Notes under the pieces: model-generated
Database searches by the model: none
Seen by the model: the letters and a program-made list of their open reading frames with translations, nothing else
What the model was told of the DNA's origin: nothing
In this document: piece after piece, positions 10,822 to 20,167 of the stretch
How the letters are laid out: each line of letters starts with the position of its first letter
How positions within the stretch are numbered: position 1 is the first letter of the stretch
NCBI GenBank assembly: GCA_963712825.1
Contig: CAVQJP010000011.1
Coordinates: forward strand, 248,001-312,000
Length of the DNA: 64,000 nt
From: AP-15 sp963712825
Lineage (GTDB): Bacteria; Pseudomonadota; Alphaproteobacteria; ATCC43930; CGMCC-115725
Reading direction: 5' to 3'
Translations under genes and position numbers: made by a program

Positions 10822-11643
10822 ATGCGCCCCGGACGCGTTCGCGGCCTCGGCGGGCCCAAATTCGCCGCCGCTCTAGCCCTCGGATGCGTGCTGGCAGATG
10901 CGCAGGCCGGTATCGCCCGCGCCGCCGACCTCGTCGCCACCTACAGCGCCTATTGGGCCGGCCTGCCGGCGGGGCAAATCCGCCTCCAGATCAGCGACGC
11001 CGCGGAGACCTACCGCGACAAGATCGAGATCCGCAGCGACGGGCTGCCGCGCCTCTTCACCCATTTCAGCGGAACCGCCGCGGCGTTCGGACGGATCGGT
11101 TCGGGTCGCGCACCTGATCCGTCGCGTTACGACGCGCTTTACGACCTGCGCAAGCGGCGCGGCGTCCATGTCGGAATGCGCTTTGTCGTTCGCGACGGGG
11201 CCGAATGGGCCGAACGCAGTGCCGACGACAGCAGCCGCAAGCCGCCAATCGCCGAGAAATACCGGCGTGACATTGTCGACCCGCTGACCGCCTTCGAGCG
11301 TATTCGAAGCGCGATCCTGGCGTCCCACGCAGCGCCGAACGCCGCCTTTTCGGTGCCGGTCTACGATGGCGCGCGCCGCTTTGACATCCTCGGCCATATT
11401 CTGCCAAAGAATCGGCAGACCCCCGGCGTGCTGCGAATCGAGCTGAACTTGCGCCCGATCGCCGGCTTCAAAGGGGAATCGAGCGACGACGGCGACCCTG
11501 ACAACGCGCCGCGCCCGGTGGCGCTGACCATGACCGACGATGCGCGGCTGTTGCCTATCTCGATCGCGGTGCGGGTCTTCTATCTGCCCTTGGTAGTGCA
11601 GCTGGACCGGGTCTGCCTCGCCGCAAAATCCTGCTCGGGATAA
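10822..11643 (+). CDS. DUF3108 domain-containing secreted protein
   Basis: This 273-residue protein has a signal-peptide-like N-terminus (AAALALGCVLADAQAG, then ARAAD). TYSAYWAGLPAGQIRLQI opens a DUF3108 domain, a beta-rich periplasmic fold of unknown function, and the C-terminal VRVFYLPLVVQLDRVC fits the same family. The cysteine pair near the end (LDRVCLAAKSC) might form a disulphide. ATG 10822 is the chosen start. The gene follows the small unknown gene by 19 bases. No partner reveals its function. Confidence 0.75.
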   Translation: MRPGRVRGLGGPKFAAALALGCVLADAQAGIARAADLVATYSAYWAGLPAGQIRLQISDAAETYRDKIEIRSDGLPRLFTHFSGTAAAFGRIGSGRAPDPSRYDALYDLRKRRGVHVGMRFVVRDGAEWAERSADDSSRKPPIAEKYRRDIVDPLTAFERIRSAILASHAAPNAAFSVPVYDGARRFDILGHILPKNRQTPGVLRIELNLRPIAGFKGESSDDGDPDNAPRPVALTMTDDARLLPISIAVRVFYLPLVVQLDRVCLAAKSCSG

Positions 11644-11690
11644 ATTTGCCCACCTGCTCGGGCGGCAAAAATTTCAAAACTCTCAAGATG

Positions 11691-11879
11691 TCAGCGACGG
11701 TTCGGCGCGTAGCCGCAGACCGGGTCGTCGAAATGGTCGCGCGCCGGCTGGCGCGCCTGCTCGGCATCGAGCAGCAGCTCGACCGCGCGACGGTCAATGC
11801 CGGTGCTGGTCATGACCACGCCCAGGACTGGGTGATCGAGCAGCACTTCCAGCGAATACTCGCGTTCCTTGCGCCACAT
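11691..11879 (-). CDS. small hypothetical protein
   Basis: This 62-residue protein is encoded opposite to its neighbours. It begins MWRKEREYSLEVLLDHP and continues with regular helical sequence (IDRRAVELLLDAEQARQ). On the minus strand GGGAG precedes the ATG by a normal distance, and the composition is far more protein-like than the overlapping plus-strand frame. No family is certain; it looks like a short conserved alphaproteobacterial protein. It is the only supportable gene in the 490 bases between the DUF3108 gene and pcaH. Confidence 0.5.
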   Translation of the reverse strand: MWRKEREYSLEVLLDHPVLGVVMTSTGIDRRAVELLLDAEQARQPARDHFDDPVCGYAPNRR

Positions 11880-12135
11880 CTTTTGATCTCCCGTGGGCGA
11901 CGGCGAGCCGCACCCTCGACAGCGGAGTTGGATCGTGTCCGCCGCTGTTTCAATTTTGATTAAACATCCTTGGATTTGCGTGAGAACGACCGAGCCGGTG
12001 TCGCAGAGGACGGCTGCGCCGAAACGCCGGACGTTCCCGAAACGGTCCTGCAGCCATTGAGCGCCGAGCGGCTTGACCCGCGGTCGCCGGCTGAGCAGGC
12101 TGCGGCCGTCGCCGAGCCACAGGAGGATTGGACCG

Positions 12136-12846
12136 ATGGTCGATACAATACGGCCGTTCGCGCGGCCGCGCGAGGGCGGTCAGCCGCCCTATCTGCACCC
12201 CGACTACGGCAGCACCGTCAAGCGCGCGCCGAAACACCCGCCGATCCGCCTCGATCACACCCTGACCGAGGTCACCGGACCGATGTTCAGCGACGGCTGG
12301 GCTGGTTCGGACTTCGCCGATCTGACGCAGGCTCACGCCGGCCCGCCTTTAGGCGAGCGCATCATTGTCGCAGGGCGTGTGCTCGACGAAGACGCGCGGC
12401 CGGTGCCGGGCACGCTGGTCGAGCTGTGGCAGTGCAACGCCGCCGGGCGCTACCGCCATCCGGTCGATCAGCACGACGCGCCGCTCGACCCGAATTTCGA
12501 CGGAGTGGGACAGGTCCTGACCAACGAGCGCGGCGAATACCGCTTTCTGACGATCAAGCCCGGAGCCTATCCGTGGCGCAACACGGCGAATTCCTGGCGC
12601 CCGGCGCACATCCATTTCGGCGTCTTCGGCCCGGCCTTTGCCACCCGGCTGATCACGCAAATGTATTTTCCGGGCGACCCGCTGCTGGCGCTCGACGCGA
12701 TCTTTCTCGGCACCGCCGACCGGATGGTGCGCGAGCGGTTGGTATCGGCCTATGACCCGAACCTCAGCGAGGCGGAATGGGCGCTCGGCTACCATTTTGA
12801 CATCGTGCTGCGCGGCCGCGAGGCGACACCGATGGAGAACCTTTGA
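12136..12846 (+). CDS. pcaH: protocatechuate 3,4-dioxygenase beta subunit
   Basis: This subunit binds the non-haem Fe(III) of the intradiol dioxygenase that opens protocatechuate to 3-carboxy-cis,cis-muconate in the beta-ketoadipate pathway. All four expected iron ligands are present: Tyr106 (NAAGRYRHP), Tyr145 (GAYPWRN), and His158 and His160 (WRPAHIHFG). Length is 236 residues. ATG 12136 is preferred because AGGAGG lies at 12121-12126. One base separates its stop from pcaG. No pcaB, pcaC, pcaD, pcaQ or pcaIJ lies in this window, so the remaining steps must be encoded elsewhere. Confidence 0.95.
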   Translation: MVDTIRPFARPREGGQPPYLHPDYGSTVKRAPKHPPIRLDHTLTEVTGPMFSDGWAGSDFADLTQAHAGPPLGERIIVAGRVLDEDARPVPGTLVELWQCNAAGRYRHPVDQHDAPLDPNFDGVGQVLTNERGEYRFLTIKPGAYPWRNTANSWRPAHIHFGVFGPAFATRLITQMYFPGDPLLALDAIFLGTADRMVRERLVSAYDPNLSEAEWALGYHFDIVLRGREATPMENL

Positions 12847-12847
12847 G

Positions 12848-13432
12848 ATGGCCGACAAGCTGATCGCGACGCCGTCGCAGACGGTCGGCCCGTTTTTCCA
12901 CCTGGCGCTCGACCGCGCCGAATGGGCAGACATGACAAAGGACAACCCGATGGGCGAGCGGATCGCCGTCGAAGGCCGACTGACCGACGGCGACGGGGTT
13001 CCGGTCGCCGATGCCTGTCTCGAATTGTGGCAGGCGAACGCCGCCGGGCGTTACGCGCACCCCGACGACACGCGGGCCGACAAGCCGCTCGACCCGCATT
13101 TCCGGGGTTTCGGCCGGGTTCCGACCGATGCCGAGGGCGGCTTCCGCTTTACCACAATCCGCCCCGGCCCGGTGCCGGGCACTGGCAACGCACTGCAAGC
13201 GCCGCACATCGCGGTAGCCCTGTTCGCGCGCGGGCTGTTGAAGCCGCTTTATACGCGTATCTATTTCGAGGGCGACCCGTTGAACGAGGCCGACCCGGTA
13301 TTGCAGTCGATCGACGAGCCGGCCCGCCGCCGCACCCTGCTCGCCACCCGGCGCGACGGACCCGGCATCCCGACCTGGACGCTTGATATCGTCATGCAAG
13401 GCGGCAGCGAAACCGTGTTTTTTGATGTCTGA
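12848..13432 (+). CDS. pcaG: protocatechuate 3,4-dioxygenase alpha subunit
   Basis: This 194-residue alpha subunit completes the dioxygenase with the preceding gene. It shares the intradiol dioxygenase fold (LIATPSQTVGPFFHLAL at the start, CLELWQANAAGRYAHP in the middle). It lacks the H-x-H iron pair (QAPHIAVALFARG in its place), as expected for the non-catalytic subunit that shapes the substrate pocket. ATG 12848 follows the pcaH stop after one base, so the two are co-translated. Its 3' end lies eight bases from the convergent large secreted-protein gene. Confidence 0.93.
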   Translation: MADKLIATPSQTVGPFFHLALDRAEWADMTKDNPMGERIAVEGRLTDGDGVPVADACLELWQANAAGRYAHPDDTRADKPLDPHFRGFGRVPTDAEGGFRFTTIRPGPVPGTGNALQAPHIAVALFARGLLKPLYTRIYFEGDPLNEADPVLQSIDEPARRRTLLATRRDGPGIPTWTLDIVMQGGSETVFFDV

Positions 13433-13440
13433 GAACGCTC

Positions 13441-16400
13441 TCAGGTGGCATTGGCAGCGGAGGGGGTGGCGATGGGTTGCGCCGGCAGGGTGTTGGCGTC
13501 GGTGCGCGGCACGATCGCCCATTTCGGGTCGAATTGCAGGTCGCCGGCCGGGATCGCCCGGTAGACATTCGGCACAAACCAGCTCCACGCCTGAGCCGCG
13601 CCGGGGTCGCCGTTGTCCACCATCATCGCCAGCCCGCCCATCAAGTAGATTGGCCGCCCGTCATGGTTGAGACCACCCGCGAAATAGGCCGGCAATGCGC
13701 CGTCCCCATCGTTGCCGGCCGGGTTCCACCCCTTCCCGGTCAGGAAGGGTTGCGGGATGGCAGCCACTGCCGCAGACCATGAGGTGTAGAAGCCGCCCGG
13801 AGGGGCGGTACACCCACCGCTGCTGTTCGTGCAGTTGGTTTCGCTTGGAATTTCGTACATGCCGATGAGCTTGGGGTGGCCGCTGCTGTTGATTATACCT
13901 GTGAAGAACTTGCTTACAGTGTTGACCCTCAGCGGATTGACGGCAAAGCCGAGCTCGGCAGCCCGGCCAAGCGCGTAGGCAAGATACTCATGGTTCCATG
14001 GGGTGGTGAACGCCCCGACCGAAGCCGCGAAGGTGCCGCCTTTGATATTCCCCTGCACCGAACCATCCGAGCCGTTCGGGTTGCCGGCGCTTTCCCAATT
14101 GCCAAGCGGCGGAACCTTGCCGCTTACGGGACCGCCATTCTCGGTATAATAGTTGCCGGTCCGCGCACCCCAAACCTTGATCGCCGTGCCATCGTAGGCG
14201 GTCCCAGTAATCCCGAAGCTGCCTTCCCAGCGGGCGAGCGCGTCGTTGGTCAGATAGGTGAAATAGGCCTTTTCGGGGTCGGCGTCGGGAGCCGCGAAAG
14301 CTACCTCGGCGCGGTTGCGGATGCCCCACGCAGCGCCCCGGAGCTGGTCATCAATGCCGCCATAGGAACCACTCGGCCCGCGTCCGGCGGCGTCGCCGGT
14401 GTCGGCGCCGTTGGCCCTGGCCGCGGTGAACCCGGCCCACAGATACATCTCCTGCAAGTACCAGGGGTCGCCGGTCAAAATGTATTGCGGATAGAACGCG
14501 GCCGGCTGGTGCGCCTCCTCGAAATCCCACGGGGCGCCAGCGGTGAGCTGCCGCACCGCGCCGACAAAGTTAACGTTGTCGGCCGCGGTGGTCGCCGAGT
14601 AGCCGAAGACCGACGTGACCAAGGTCTGCCGATCGGTGATCGACACCGTATGACCGAGGCCGGAGCACGGGTTGCAGCCCTGCGGGTCGCCGCGGCCGAG
14701 GCGCTTCGACGGGTCGGTCTCGCGAAGCTGGCCCGGATAGGCGCCGGCAAGATCGGCCATGGCGAGCGCAATCCGCCGCATCCGCCAGTCGCCGGTATAC
14801 ATCCACATGACGGACCATTGCGGGTAGGGCGCGATAAACGGCTCGGTACCCGGCGCGTCCATCGCCGGCGTCCACCAGCCTTGTTTATTGAAATAGTAAT
14901 TGCCATCCATGAACTTGTTGGGCATGGCCATGAAGGATGCGTAGTAGCTCGCCCGTGTTGCCTCGGGGATCGAGATCGATGCGTCATAGTTTGGGAAGAA
15001 CCGCGTGCTGTCCACGTAAGCAAGATTGTTGTCGATGTCGACTTCCGGGTTCGGCGTGCCGCCGAGCCAGAAACGCTGGGTCCATGCGGTGAACGCGTAA
15101 TGCGTCTTCGGGTACCCGATGGTCATCTTTTGGCCGATGGTAATCGGCTGGGCCGTCGTGCCAAAGGACGCCCGCCCCTCGATCGTGAGATTATTCCGGT
15201 TCGCGTTCCAAATGATGGGCAATATTTCGCCGCCGTTGAGCAGATAGCTGTACTGCTGCCCGTTGGCCACCAAACGCGGCGCCGGGGTGCCGTTGACCGG
15301 CAACGATCCTGTGTAGTTCGCCGGCTCGGCGGCGGCGGCCGTCAGCCCAGTCCAGGAGCCATCGACCGTCCCGTTCTTGCCGCCGGTCAGGTTCATGTTG
15401 AAGCCGGGGTAGCCGGGAGCGCTGATTTGGAGCGTGTACGCGGCGTCTTCGATCTCGGTGGTTTTGTCGTTCTCGCCCACCACTCGGACAAATACCTGAT
15501 CGGTGGTCGGCCAGAAGGTCGCGTAAAATCTGGGCCTGACCGGGTGATGGCCATCGCCAAACCCCACGTCGTATTTCGCGGCGGCGCTGTCGTCGCCGAG
15601 CATGATCGTCTGGGCGATCGGCCCCGACGTCCACAGCTTGAAGTCGCCGTTTTGCAGCATTGTGCGGGCGGACACCGTGTTGACCACTGGGTTTGCGGAC
15701 ACGGGTGCCGAGACGGTCGCGCCTTGCGCCCGTTGGAGCCCGAAAAACGACGACAGATCTTGCCCCGAAGCGGGCGGCCTCGCGTGGGAGACCGCGCCCT
15801 GGGCCGGCGAGATCACCGTCACCCAGTTGCCGGGCGAGGACCACGAGACGGTCGTCCCGGCGCAGGCGGAAAGCGCCGCAGCGACGGCAGCACCGTCTCT
15901 CGAGATCGAACCATGCGAAAAATTGATTCCGGCGACGCTGCACGGATGCCCGTTGATAGTGATGCGCATTCCGCCATTCGTGATCGCGGCCCAAGCTGCC
16001 TCGTTGTTCTGATTGGTCGGTGCTATTGGAACACTGGTCAGCTTCGCCGGCTGGCTGGCAGCGACGCCAGTCATGGTTACGACGGCGTCGAATTTGAAGT
16101 TGTCGCCAAGCATCTGCGCCTTGGTCAGCGGCGTGTTGTTGCACAATCCCGGTGCAAAAGTCAGGGTGACAGATCCGTTCACCGGAACGTTGTGGATGAC
16201 CGCGGCGATCACGGCATACTCGACCGAGCCGTCTGGGTAACGGTTCTTGACGTCGGCCTGCGTCGGAAGCCTTGTCCCATTCGTCAAGACAACCGGGCAC
16301 TCTCCGGCCGGGATGATCCCCCTCAAAAAAGGGCGCCCAAACTGGAACGGGTAGTTGCGGAGCGCCAACCGACTTTTGTTGGTGATCTCGATCGAATTCT

Positions 16401-16524
16401 CGGCCCACCGGGATGACCGAATTGCCGCAGCTCGGGTCAGATCCGTGGCCGCGACCGGCCCGGACGCCGAGATGGCGAGAGACAGCCAAAGCAACGTTGA
16501 GATCGCTTGTCGTCCTGCCATCAC
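13441..16524 (-). CDS. large secreted protein: RIFT-barrel-like N-terminus, tail-protein-like insert, alpha/alpha-toroid C-terminus
   Basis: A 1027-residue protein with an N-terminal signal peptide (hydrophobic 8-24, then VAATD). Residues about 40-110 (EITNKSRLALRNYPFQFGRP, later PTQADVKNRYPDGSVEYAV) resemble the RIFT-type barrel at the front of exo-rhamnogalacturonan lyase-like proteins. Residues about 173-275 (MRITINGHPC, GINFSHGSISRDG, GQDLSSFFGLQRAQGATVS) look like a module known from phage tail DUF3383-type proteins. The C-terminal half is helical, with AHQPAAFYPQYILTGDPWYL typical of toroid glycan-degrading enzymes. A role in polysaccharide cleavage or binding is inference. Several cysteine pairs suit an exported protein. 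It is transcribed toward pcaG and stands apart from the glycan genes at 17.7 kb. Confidence 0.75.
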   Translation of the reverse strand: MMAGRQAISTLLWLSLAISASGPVAATDLTRAAAIRSSRWAENSIEITNKSRLALRNYPFQFGRPFLRGIIPAGECPVVLTNGTRLPTQADVKNRYPDGSVEYAVIAAVIHNVPVNGSVTLTFAPGLCNNTPLTKAQMLGDNFKFDAVVTMTGVAASQPAKLTSVPIAPTNQNNEAAWAAITNGGMRITINGHPCSVAGINFSHGSISRDGAAVAAALSACAGTTVSWSSPGNWVTVISPAQGAVSHARPPASGQDLSSFFGLQRAQGATVSAPVSANPVVNTVSARTMLQNGDFKLWTSGPIAQTIMLGDDSAAAKYDVGFGDGHHPVRPRFYATFWPTTDQVFVRVVGENDKTTEIEDAAYTLQISAPGYPGFNMNLTGGKNGTVDGSWTGLTAAAAEPANYTGSLPVNGTPAPRLVANGQQYSYLLNGGEILPIIWNANRNNLTIEGRASFGTTAQPITIGQKMTIGYPKTHYAFTAWTQRFWLGGTPNPEVDIDNNLAYVDSTRFFPNYDASISIPEATRASYYASFMAMPNKFMDGNYYFNKQGWWTPAMDAPGTEPFIAPYPQWSVMWMYTGDWRMRRIALAMADLAGAYPGQLRETDPSKRLGRGDPQGCNPCSGLGHTVSITDRQTLVTSVFGYSATTAADNVNFVGAVRQLTAGAPWDFEEAHQPAAFYPQYILTGDPWYLQEMYLWAGFTAARANGADTGDAAGRGPSGSYGGIDDQLRGAAWGIRNRAEVAFAAPDADPEKAYFTYLTNDALARWEGSFGITGTAYDGTAIKVWGARTGNYYTENGGPVSGKVPPLGNWESAGNPNGSDGSVQGNIKGGTFAASVGAFTTPWNHEYLAYALGRAAELGFAVNPLRVNTVSKFFTGIINSSGHPKLIGMYEIPSETNCTNSSGGCTAPPGGFYTSWSAAVAAIPQPFLTGKGWNPAGNDGDGALPAYFAGGLNHDGRPIYLMGGLAMMVDNGDPGAAQAWSWFVPNVYRAIPAGDLQFDPKWAIVPRTDANTLPAQPIATPSAANAT

Positions 16525-16714
16525 CCCACTCGCCGTATCGTGCCGGAAAAATCAAAAAGGGTATTAGGAAGTTCTCGGTGCCCGGGTTGGGTGCTTGCCG
16601 CTCCGACAGTTGCAATTTGGCCGTAGAGCTTTTTTGGCAGGACCGGGTCTCACGCCGAGCGCCCGATCGTGATTGCTGGCGTCGTCAGCAAAGCGCCGGC
16701 CAGCCAGCCCAGCC

Positions 16715-17434
16715 TCACCGGGCCTCGTCTCCATCAAGCCCGGAGCCGTCACCGACGGGCGCCGGCCGGTAACGGGTCGGGCTCGCCTGTCTGAGGCCAA
16801 AGACGGTATCCAACAAATCCTCGCCGTAATTCGGCAATTGCGCACCCAATACCTTGTCGAGCATGCGGCGGATCCGATCGACCTTGTCCTCGGCCGCGAT
16901 CGAAGGTGCTACGCAAACCGCGTAAGCAGCCTGGCTGGTGTCGCGCAAGTAGGCCGAATAGGCCATCTCGGAGCGAAGCGCCGCTGAGGCGCGTCGGAGG
17001 TGGCAGCGTGTAATCCGGCTGAGCTCGCGTTTCACCAGAATAAGGCGGGTCAGGGCATACAGCACAGCACAGGCGAGCAGAATCCAGCTGATGTTCTGAG
17101 CGAGCGGCATCAGGCGAAAGCGGTGCTCGACCGCAAAAGAGCGGCCGAGCTCCAGCACGGCGGCATAGCAGATCAGCATCGCCGCGATGCGGATCAGGTG
17201 TCGCTTAAAACGAATGACGAAATATCTAAGCGGGCGCGCCGGGTCCTGCGCCCACCCAAAAAAAGCGGGCCGTTCGCGGTCGGCAAGCGCAAACAGCACG
17301 GCGCCAGCGGCAAAGCTGATCCCCTGAACTGTTGGCGAGCCCACGTCGAGACCGCCGAAATCGGGTCCCGGCAACAACACGATCGCCGCGATCACGACGA
17401 CCCAGACCAAGCATGCCGCGCGAAGCGCCAGCAT
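16715..17434 (-). CDS. VanZ-like membrane protein (tentative)
   Basis: A 239-residue protein with about four hydrophobic segments in its first 150 residues and a long soluble C-terminus. YAAVLELGRSFAVEHRFR followed by AQNISWILLACAVLY resembles the conserved part of VanZ-family proteins, but the match is partial. The frame is open to 17593; I prefer ATG 17434 because GGAAGG lies just upstream and the protein then starts directly with the first membrane segment. The C-terminal part (YGEDLLDTVFGLRQASPTRY) is unrecognised. It is divergent from the polysaccharide deacetylase gene, with about 260 bases between the starts. Confidence 0.55.
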   Translation of the reverse strand: MLALRAACLVWVVVIAAIVLLPGPDFGGLDVGSPTVQGISFAAGAVLFALADRERPAFFGWAQDPARPLRYFVIRFKRHLIRIAAMLICYAAVLELGRSFAVEHRFRLMPLAQNISWILLACAVLYALTRLILVKRELSRITRCHLRRASAALRSEMAYSAYLRDTSQAAYAVCVAPSIAAEDKVDRIRRMLDKVLGAQLPNYGEDLLDTVFGLRQASPTRYRPAPVGDGSGLDGDEAR

Positions 17435-17700
17435 CCCACCTTCCGCAACGCTGCGCCCTCGCATGCCGCGACGGCGACCCGGCTGTTTACAGCATCGGCC
17501 CGCTTTATGACTGATCGCGATTGAGAATGCAAAAAAGTCGAGCAACGACCGGAGGCCCGGAAACAGATCGGGCGGAACGCGTCTCGCAGGCATAGCGCGC
17601 CTCTCGCGCGTCGCTCTGCGGCGTCCAAGCCGCGCATCCGGCCTCTGCCGCTATATCCATGGTTGTATTGTCCGGCGACCGCTGCTAGGTTGATGCAGCG

Positions 17701-18810
17701 GTGCAGCAATCGGCGGCGATAAGAGGCGCGGCGGGACCCGTGACTGGAGATGGAGACGGTTTGGACCTCGCTCAGACGTTGAGACGCCCCGCGACCGGCT
17801 CCGGCACCGCTCCGCCGACCGAAGTGTGCATAACGGTGGACACCGAATTCAGCATCGGCGGCGCCTTTGCCGATCCCGAGCGGTACCGGCCGCTCAGTCG
17901 CGAGCTTGTCGAGTGCGCGGTCGACGGCCGCGCCGAAGGCCTCGGATTTCTGTTGCGTGCGCTGCGCGAACATCACACTCCGGCAACTTTTTTTGTCGAG
18001 GTTCTGCAATGCTTTTATTTTGGCGAGCGGCCGATGGGGCGGATCGCCGAGCGTATTGCCGAGGAAGGCCATGATTTACAGCTTCACCTGCATCCCTGCT
18101 GGCTCGGTTTCGGGCATGAGAACTGGCGTTATTCTTCGGTGGCGAGCGACGCCTGCGCGGCGCAGTCGCCGGACAACTTGCGACGGATGATCGCGTTCGG
18201 CGTCGCGCAATTTTCGCGATGGCAGCTTTCGCCGCCTAAGGCATTGCGGACGGGCAGCTTCTCGTTCGCTCGCGCCGTTCACCAGGCGATGGCCGATTGC
18301 GGCATCAAGCTCGGCTCCAACATCGCGCTTGCGTTGTACCGTCCCACCGAGACCGAGTTTCATCTGGCGAGCGGCAGCACGATGTTTGGCGGCGTGCTCG
18401 AGGTCCCGGCATTCACCTATTCCGCGGTGCGTCTTCCTTTGGGCTCTCGGCTGCGGACGATGGCGATCACCTCGACCTCCTGGCGCGAGCTGGAGGCATT
18501 GCTGTGGCTGGCGCGGGAGGCGGCGATATCTCCGGTCTTGGTGCTGACGCACCCGTTCGAATTCGTCAAGCATCGCGACTTCAGGTTTCGCGAGCTGCGC
18601 CGCGACCATGTCAACCAGCAGCGCCTGGAACGCCTGCTCGAATTTCTGGCCGTGCATGACGATGAATTTTTGGCAACGACCTTTGGCCGCTCGGGCCCGG
18701 CTTGGTTCGCGGCGGGCGGAACGCCTGGCCCGTTATTGCAAGCGCCGGCGCGCTTGTCGTTAGCTCGGATCGGGGAAAACGCGGTGAACACGCTGTTCTG
18801 GCAGTACTGA
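17701..18810 (+). CDS. polysaccharide deacetylase family protein
   Basis: A protein of up to 369 residues with a NodB-like fold. CITVDTEFSIGG supplies the first catalytic/metal aspartates, LQLHLHPCW the H-x-x-x-H-like metal histidines in the position typical of this family, and VLVLTHPFEFV a late histidine motif. It would remove N- or O-acetyl groups from a glycan. No signal peptide is evident, so it may act in the cytosol on a lipid-linked precursor. The start is uncertain: GTG 17701 is the longest, while GTG 17740 and TTG 17761 (with GGAG upstream) are alternatives. It heads the plus-strand run of glycan-related genes. Confidence 0.8.
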   Translation: MQQSAAIRGAAGPVTGDGDGLDLAQTLRRPATGSGTAPPTEVCITVDTEFSIGGAFADPERYRPLSRELVECAVDGRAEGLGFLLRALREHHTPATFFVEVLQCFYFGERPMGRIAERIAEEGHDLQLHLHPCWLGFGHENWRYSSVASDACAAQSPDNLRRMIAFGVAQFSRWQLSPPKALRTGSFSFARAVHQAMADCGIKLGSNIALALYRPTETEFHLASGSTMFGGVLEVPAFTYSAVRLPLGSRLRTMAITSTSWRELEALLWLAREAAISPVLVLTHPFEFVKHRDFRFRELRRDHVNQQRLERLLEFLAVHDDEFLATTFGRSGPAWFAAGGTPGPLLQAPARLSLARIGENAVNTLFWQY

Positions 18811-19015
18811 AGCCAATCTCGCGAAAATCGAGGATCCGGATCTGATCTGCAAATCCGTCGCGATAACGACAGGACATCGGCCAAGCATACGTGGCTCCAA
18901 TGCCAAAGACGTCGATTCATGATTTCAACCGAGCGAGTCGGCGCTCGGGGGCGGCGCCGTGAAGCCATCACGTGACAATGCCGGGGATGCCGCCTGGCGT
19001 GGCCAGGCCTGCGCA

Positions 19016-20167
19016 ATGACACCGGCAGTCGTCGTCGGCGCGGACATTAACGGGCTCGGGGTGGTCCGCAGCCTTGCCCGCAAGCGGGTGCCGACATGGC
19101 TTGTCGACTGCCGCCCGGCGGATCCGACGATGCGCACCCGCTACGCGACAAAGGTCGCGGTAGCGTCGCTCGCCGGGACGGCGGCGGTCGACGCGCTGAT
19201 GCGTCTGCGCACCCGCTTCGACGCCGATCCGGTGTTGTTCCTGACCCGCGAGGAGACGGTCGAGGCGGTTTCGCTCGCGCTTGACCGGGTTGCGGCGTGC
19301 TATCGCATATCGATGCCGCCTGCCGCCTTGATGCGGCAGCTGACAGACAAGCTCGGCTTCCAGGCGCTGGCGCAGCAGCACGGTTTTCCGATACCCCGCG
19401 CGGTTCGCCTGGCGCGGCGCGCGGACCTCGCCGGCGCCGACGCGCCGGGTTATCCCTGCGCGCTGAAACCGGCGGCAAAGACACCGCGCTACGTGGCGCG
19501 GTTCAAAAAGGCGTACAAGGTCGAGAGCAGAAACGAGCTGGAGCAGCTACTCGGCGAGATTGACGGCGCCGCCGAAATGATCGCCCAGGAGTGGATAGAA
19601 GGCGGCGACGACCAGATCTACTTCTGCTTGCAATATCGCCCCGCCGGGGCGGGTGCGGCGGTCAGCTTTACCGGCCGCAAGCTGCGCTCATGGCCGCCGG
19701 CGACGGGGGGCACCGCAAGCTGCGTGCCGGCCCCCGACGCCGCCGCCGAGCTCGTCCGGTTGACCGACGCTTTCTTTACCGCGGTCGGATATTTTGGGAT
19801 CGGCAGCATGGAGTACAAACGCGATCGGCGGAGTGGGCGGTACCTGATGATCGAGCCGACAGTCGGACGGACCGATTTCCAGCAGGAGGTCGCCACCTTG
19901 AACGGGGTCAACATCTCCTTCGCCGCCTATTGCGGGGAGCTCGGACGCGATCCCGGCGAGGCCGTTGGCGGGGCTCCGCCGGCGGCCTGGGCGGTCGATC
20001 CGATCGACCGCTGGTCGAGCGAACGGCAAGGGCTGGCGCGCAGCTTTCCGCGCGGTCTGCGGCGTTACGACGCACTGTGGCGCCGTGACGACCCGATGCC
20101 GTGGTGTCTTGCGACCGTCGAGCAGTTAAAGGCGCGGCTTGCGGCGTTCGGGCGCAGGCCCGCGTGA
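19016..20167 (+). CDS. ATP-grasp domain ligase
   Basis: A 383-residue ATP-grasp enzyme. PAVVVGADINGLGVVRSLA is the N-terminal pre-ATP Rossmann-like part, YPCALKPAAKTPRY gives the ATP lysine, IAQEWIEGGDDQIYF the hinge, and GSMEYKRD with MIEPTVGRTDFQQE the acidic metal-binding end. Such enzymes join a carboxylate to an amine or thiol through an acyl phosphate. ATG 19016 gives a clean family start; GTG 18959 is possible. The stop overlaps the GTG of the next gene (GTGA), implying a functional pair. In this setting it may attach an amino acid or acid to a sugar; that is inference. Confidence 0.82.
   Translation: MTPAVVVGADINGLGVVRSLARKRVPTWLVDCRPADPTMRTRYATKVAVASLAGTAAVDALMRLRTRFDADPVLFLTREETVEAVSLALDRVAACYRISMPPAALMRQLTDKLGFQALAQQHGFPIPRAVRLARRADLAGADAPGYPCALKPAAKTPRYVARFKKAYKVESRNELEQLLGEIDGAAEMIAQEWIEGGDDQIYFCLQYRPAGAGAAVSFTGRKLRSWPPATGGTASCVPAPDAAAELVRLTDAFFTAVGYFGIGSMEYKRDRRSGRYLMIEPTVGRTDFQQEVATLNGVNISFAAYCGELGRDPGEAVGGAPPAAWAVDPIDRWSSERQGLARSFPRGLRRYDALWRRDDPMPWCLATVEQLKARLAAFGRRPA

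Noticed and set aside
15690..16005. Prophage remnant suggested by the tail-like module
   Set aside because: No other phage gene, att repeat or integrase is seen; the module is in frame inside a single secreted protein.
13876..16416. An 846-codon open frame antisense to the large secreted protein
   Set aside because: No domain, signal or regular secondary-structure pattern; the minus-strand frame has a signal peptide and recognisable folds. High G+C makes such long shadows common.
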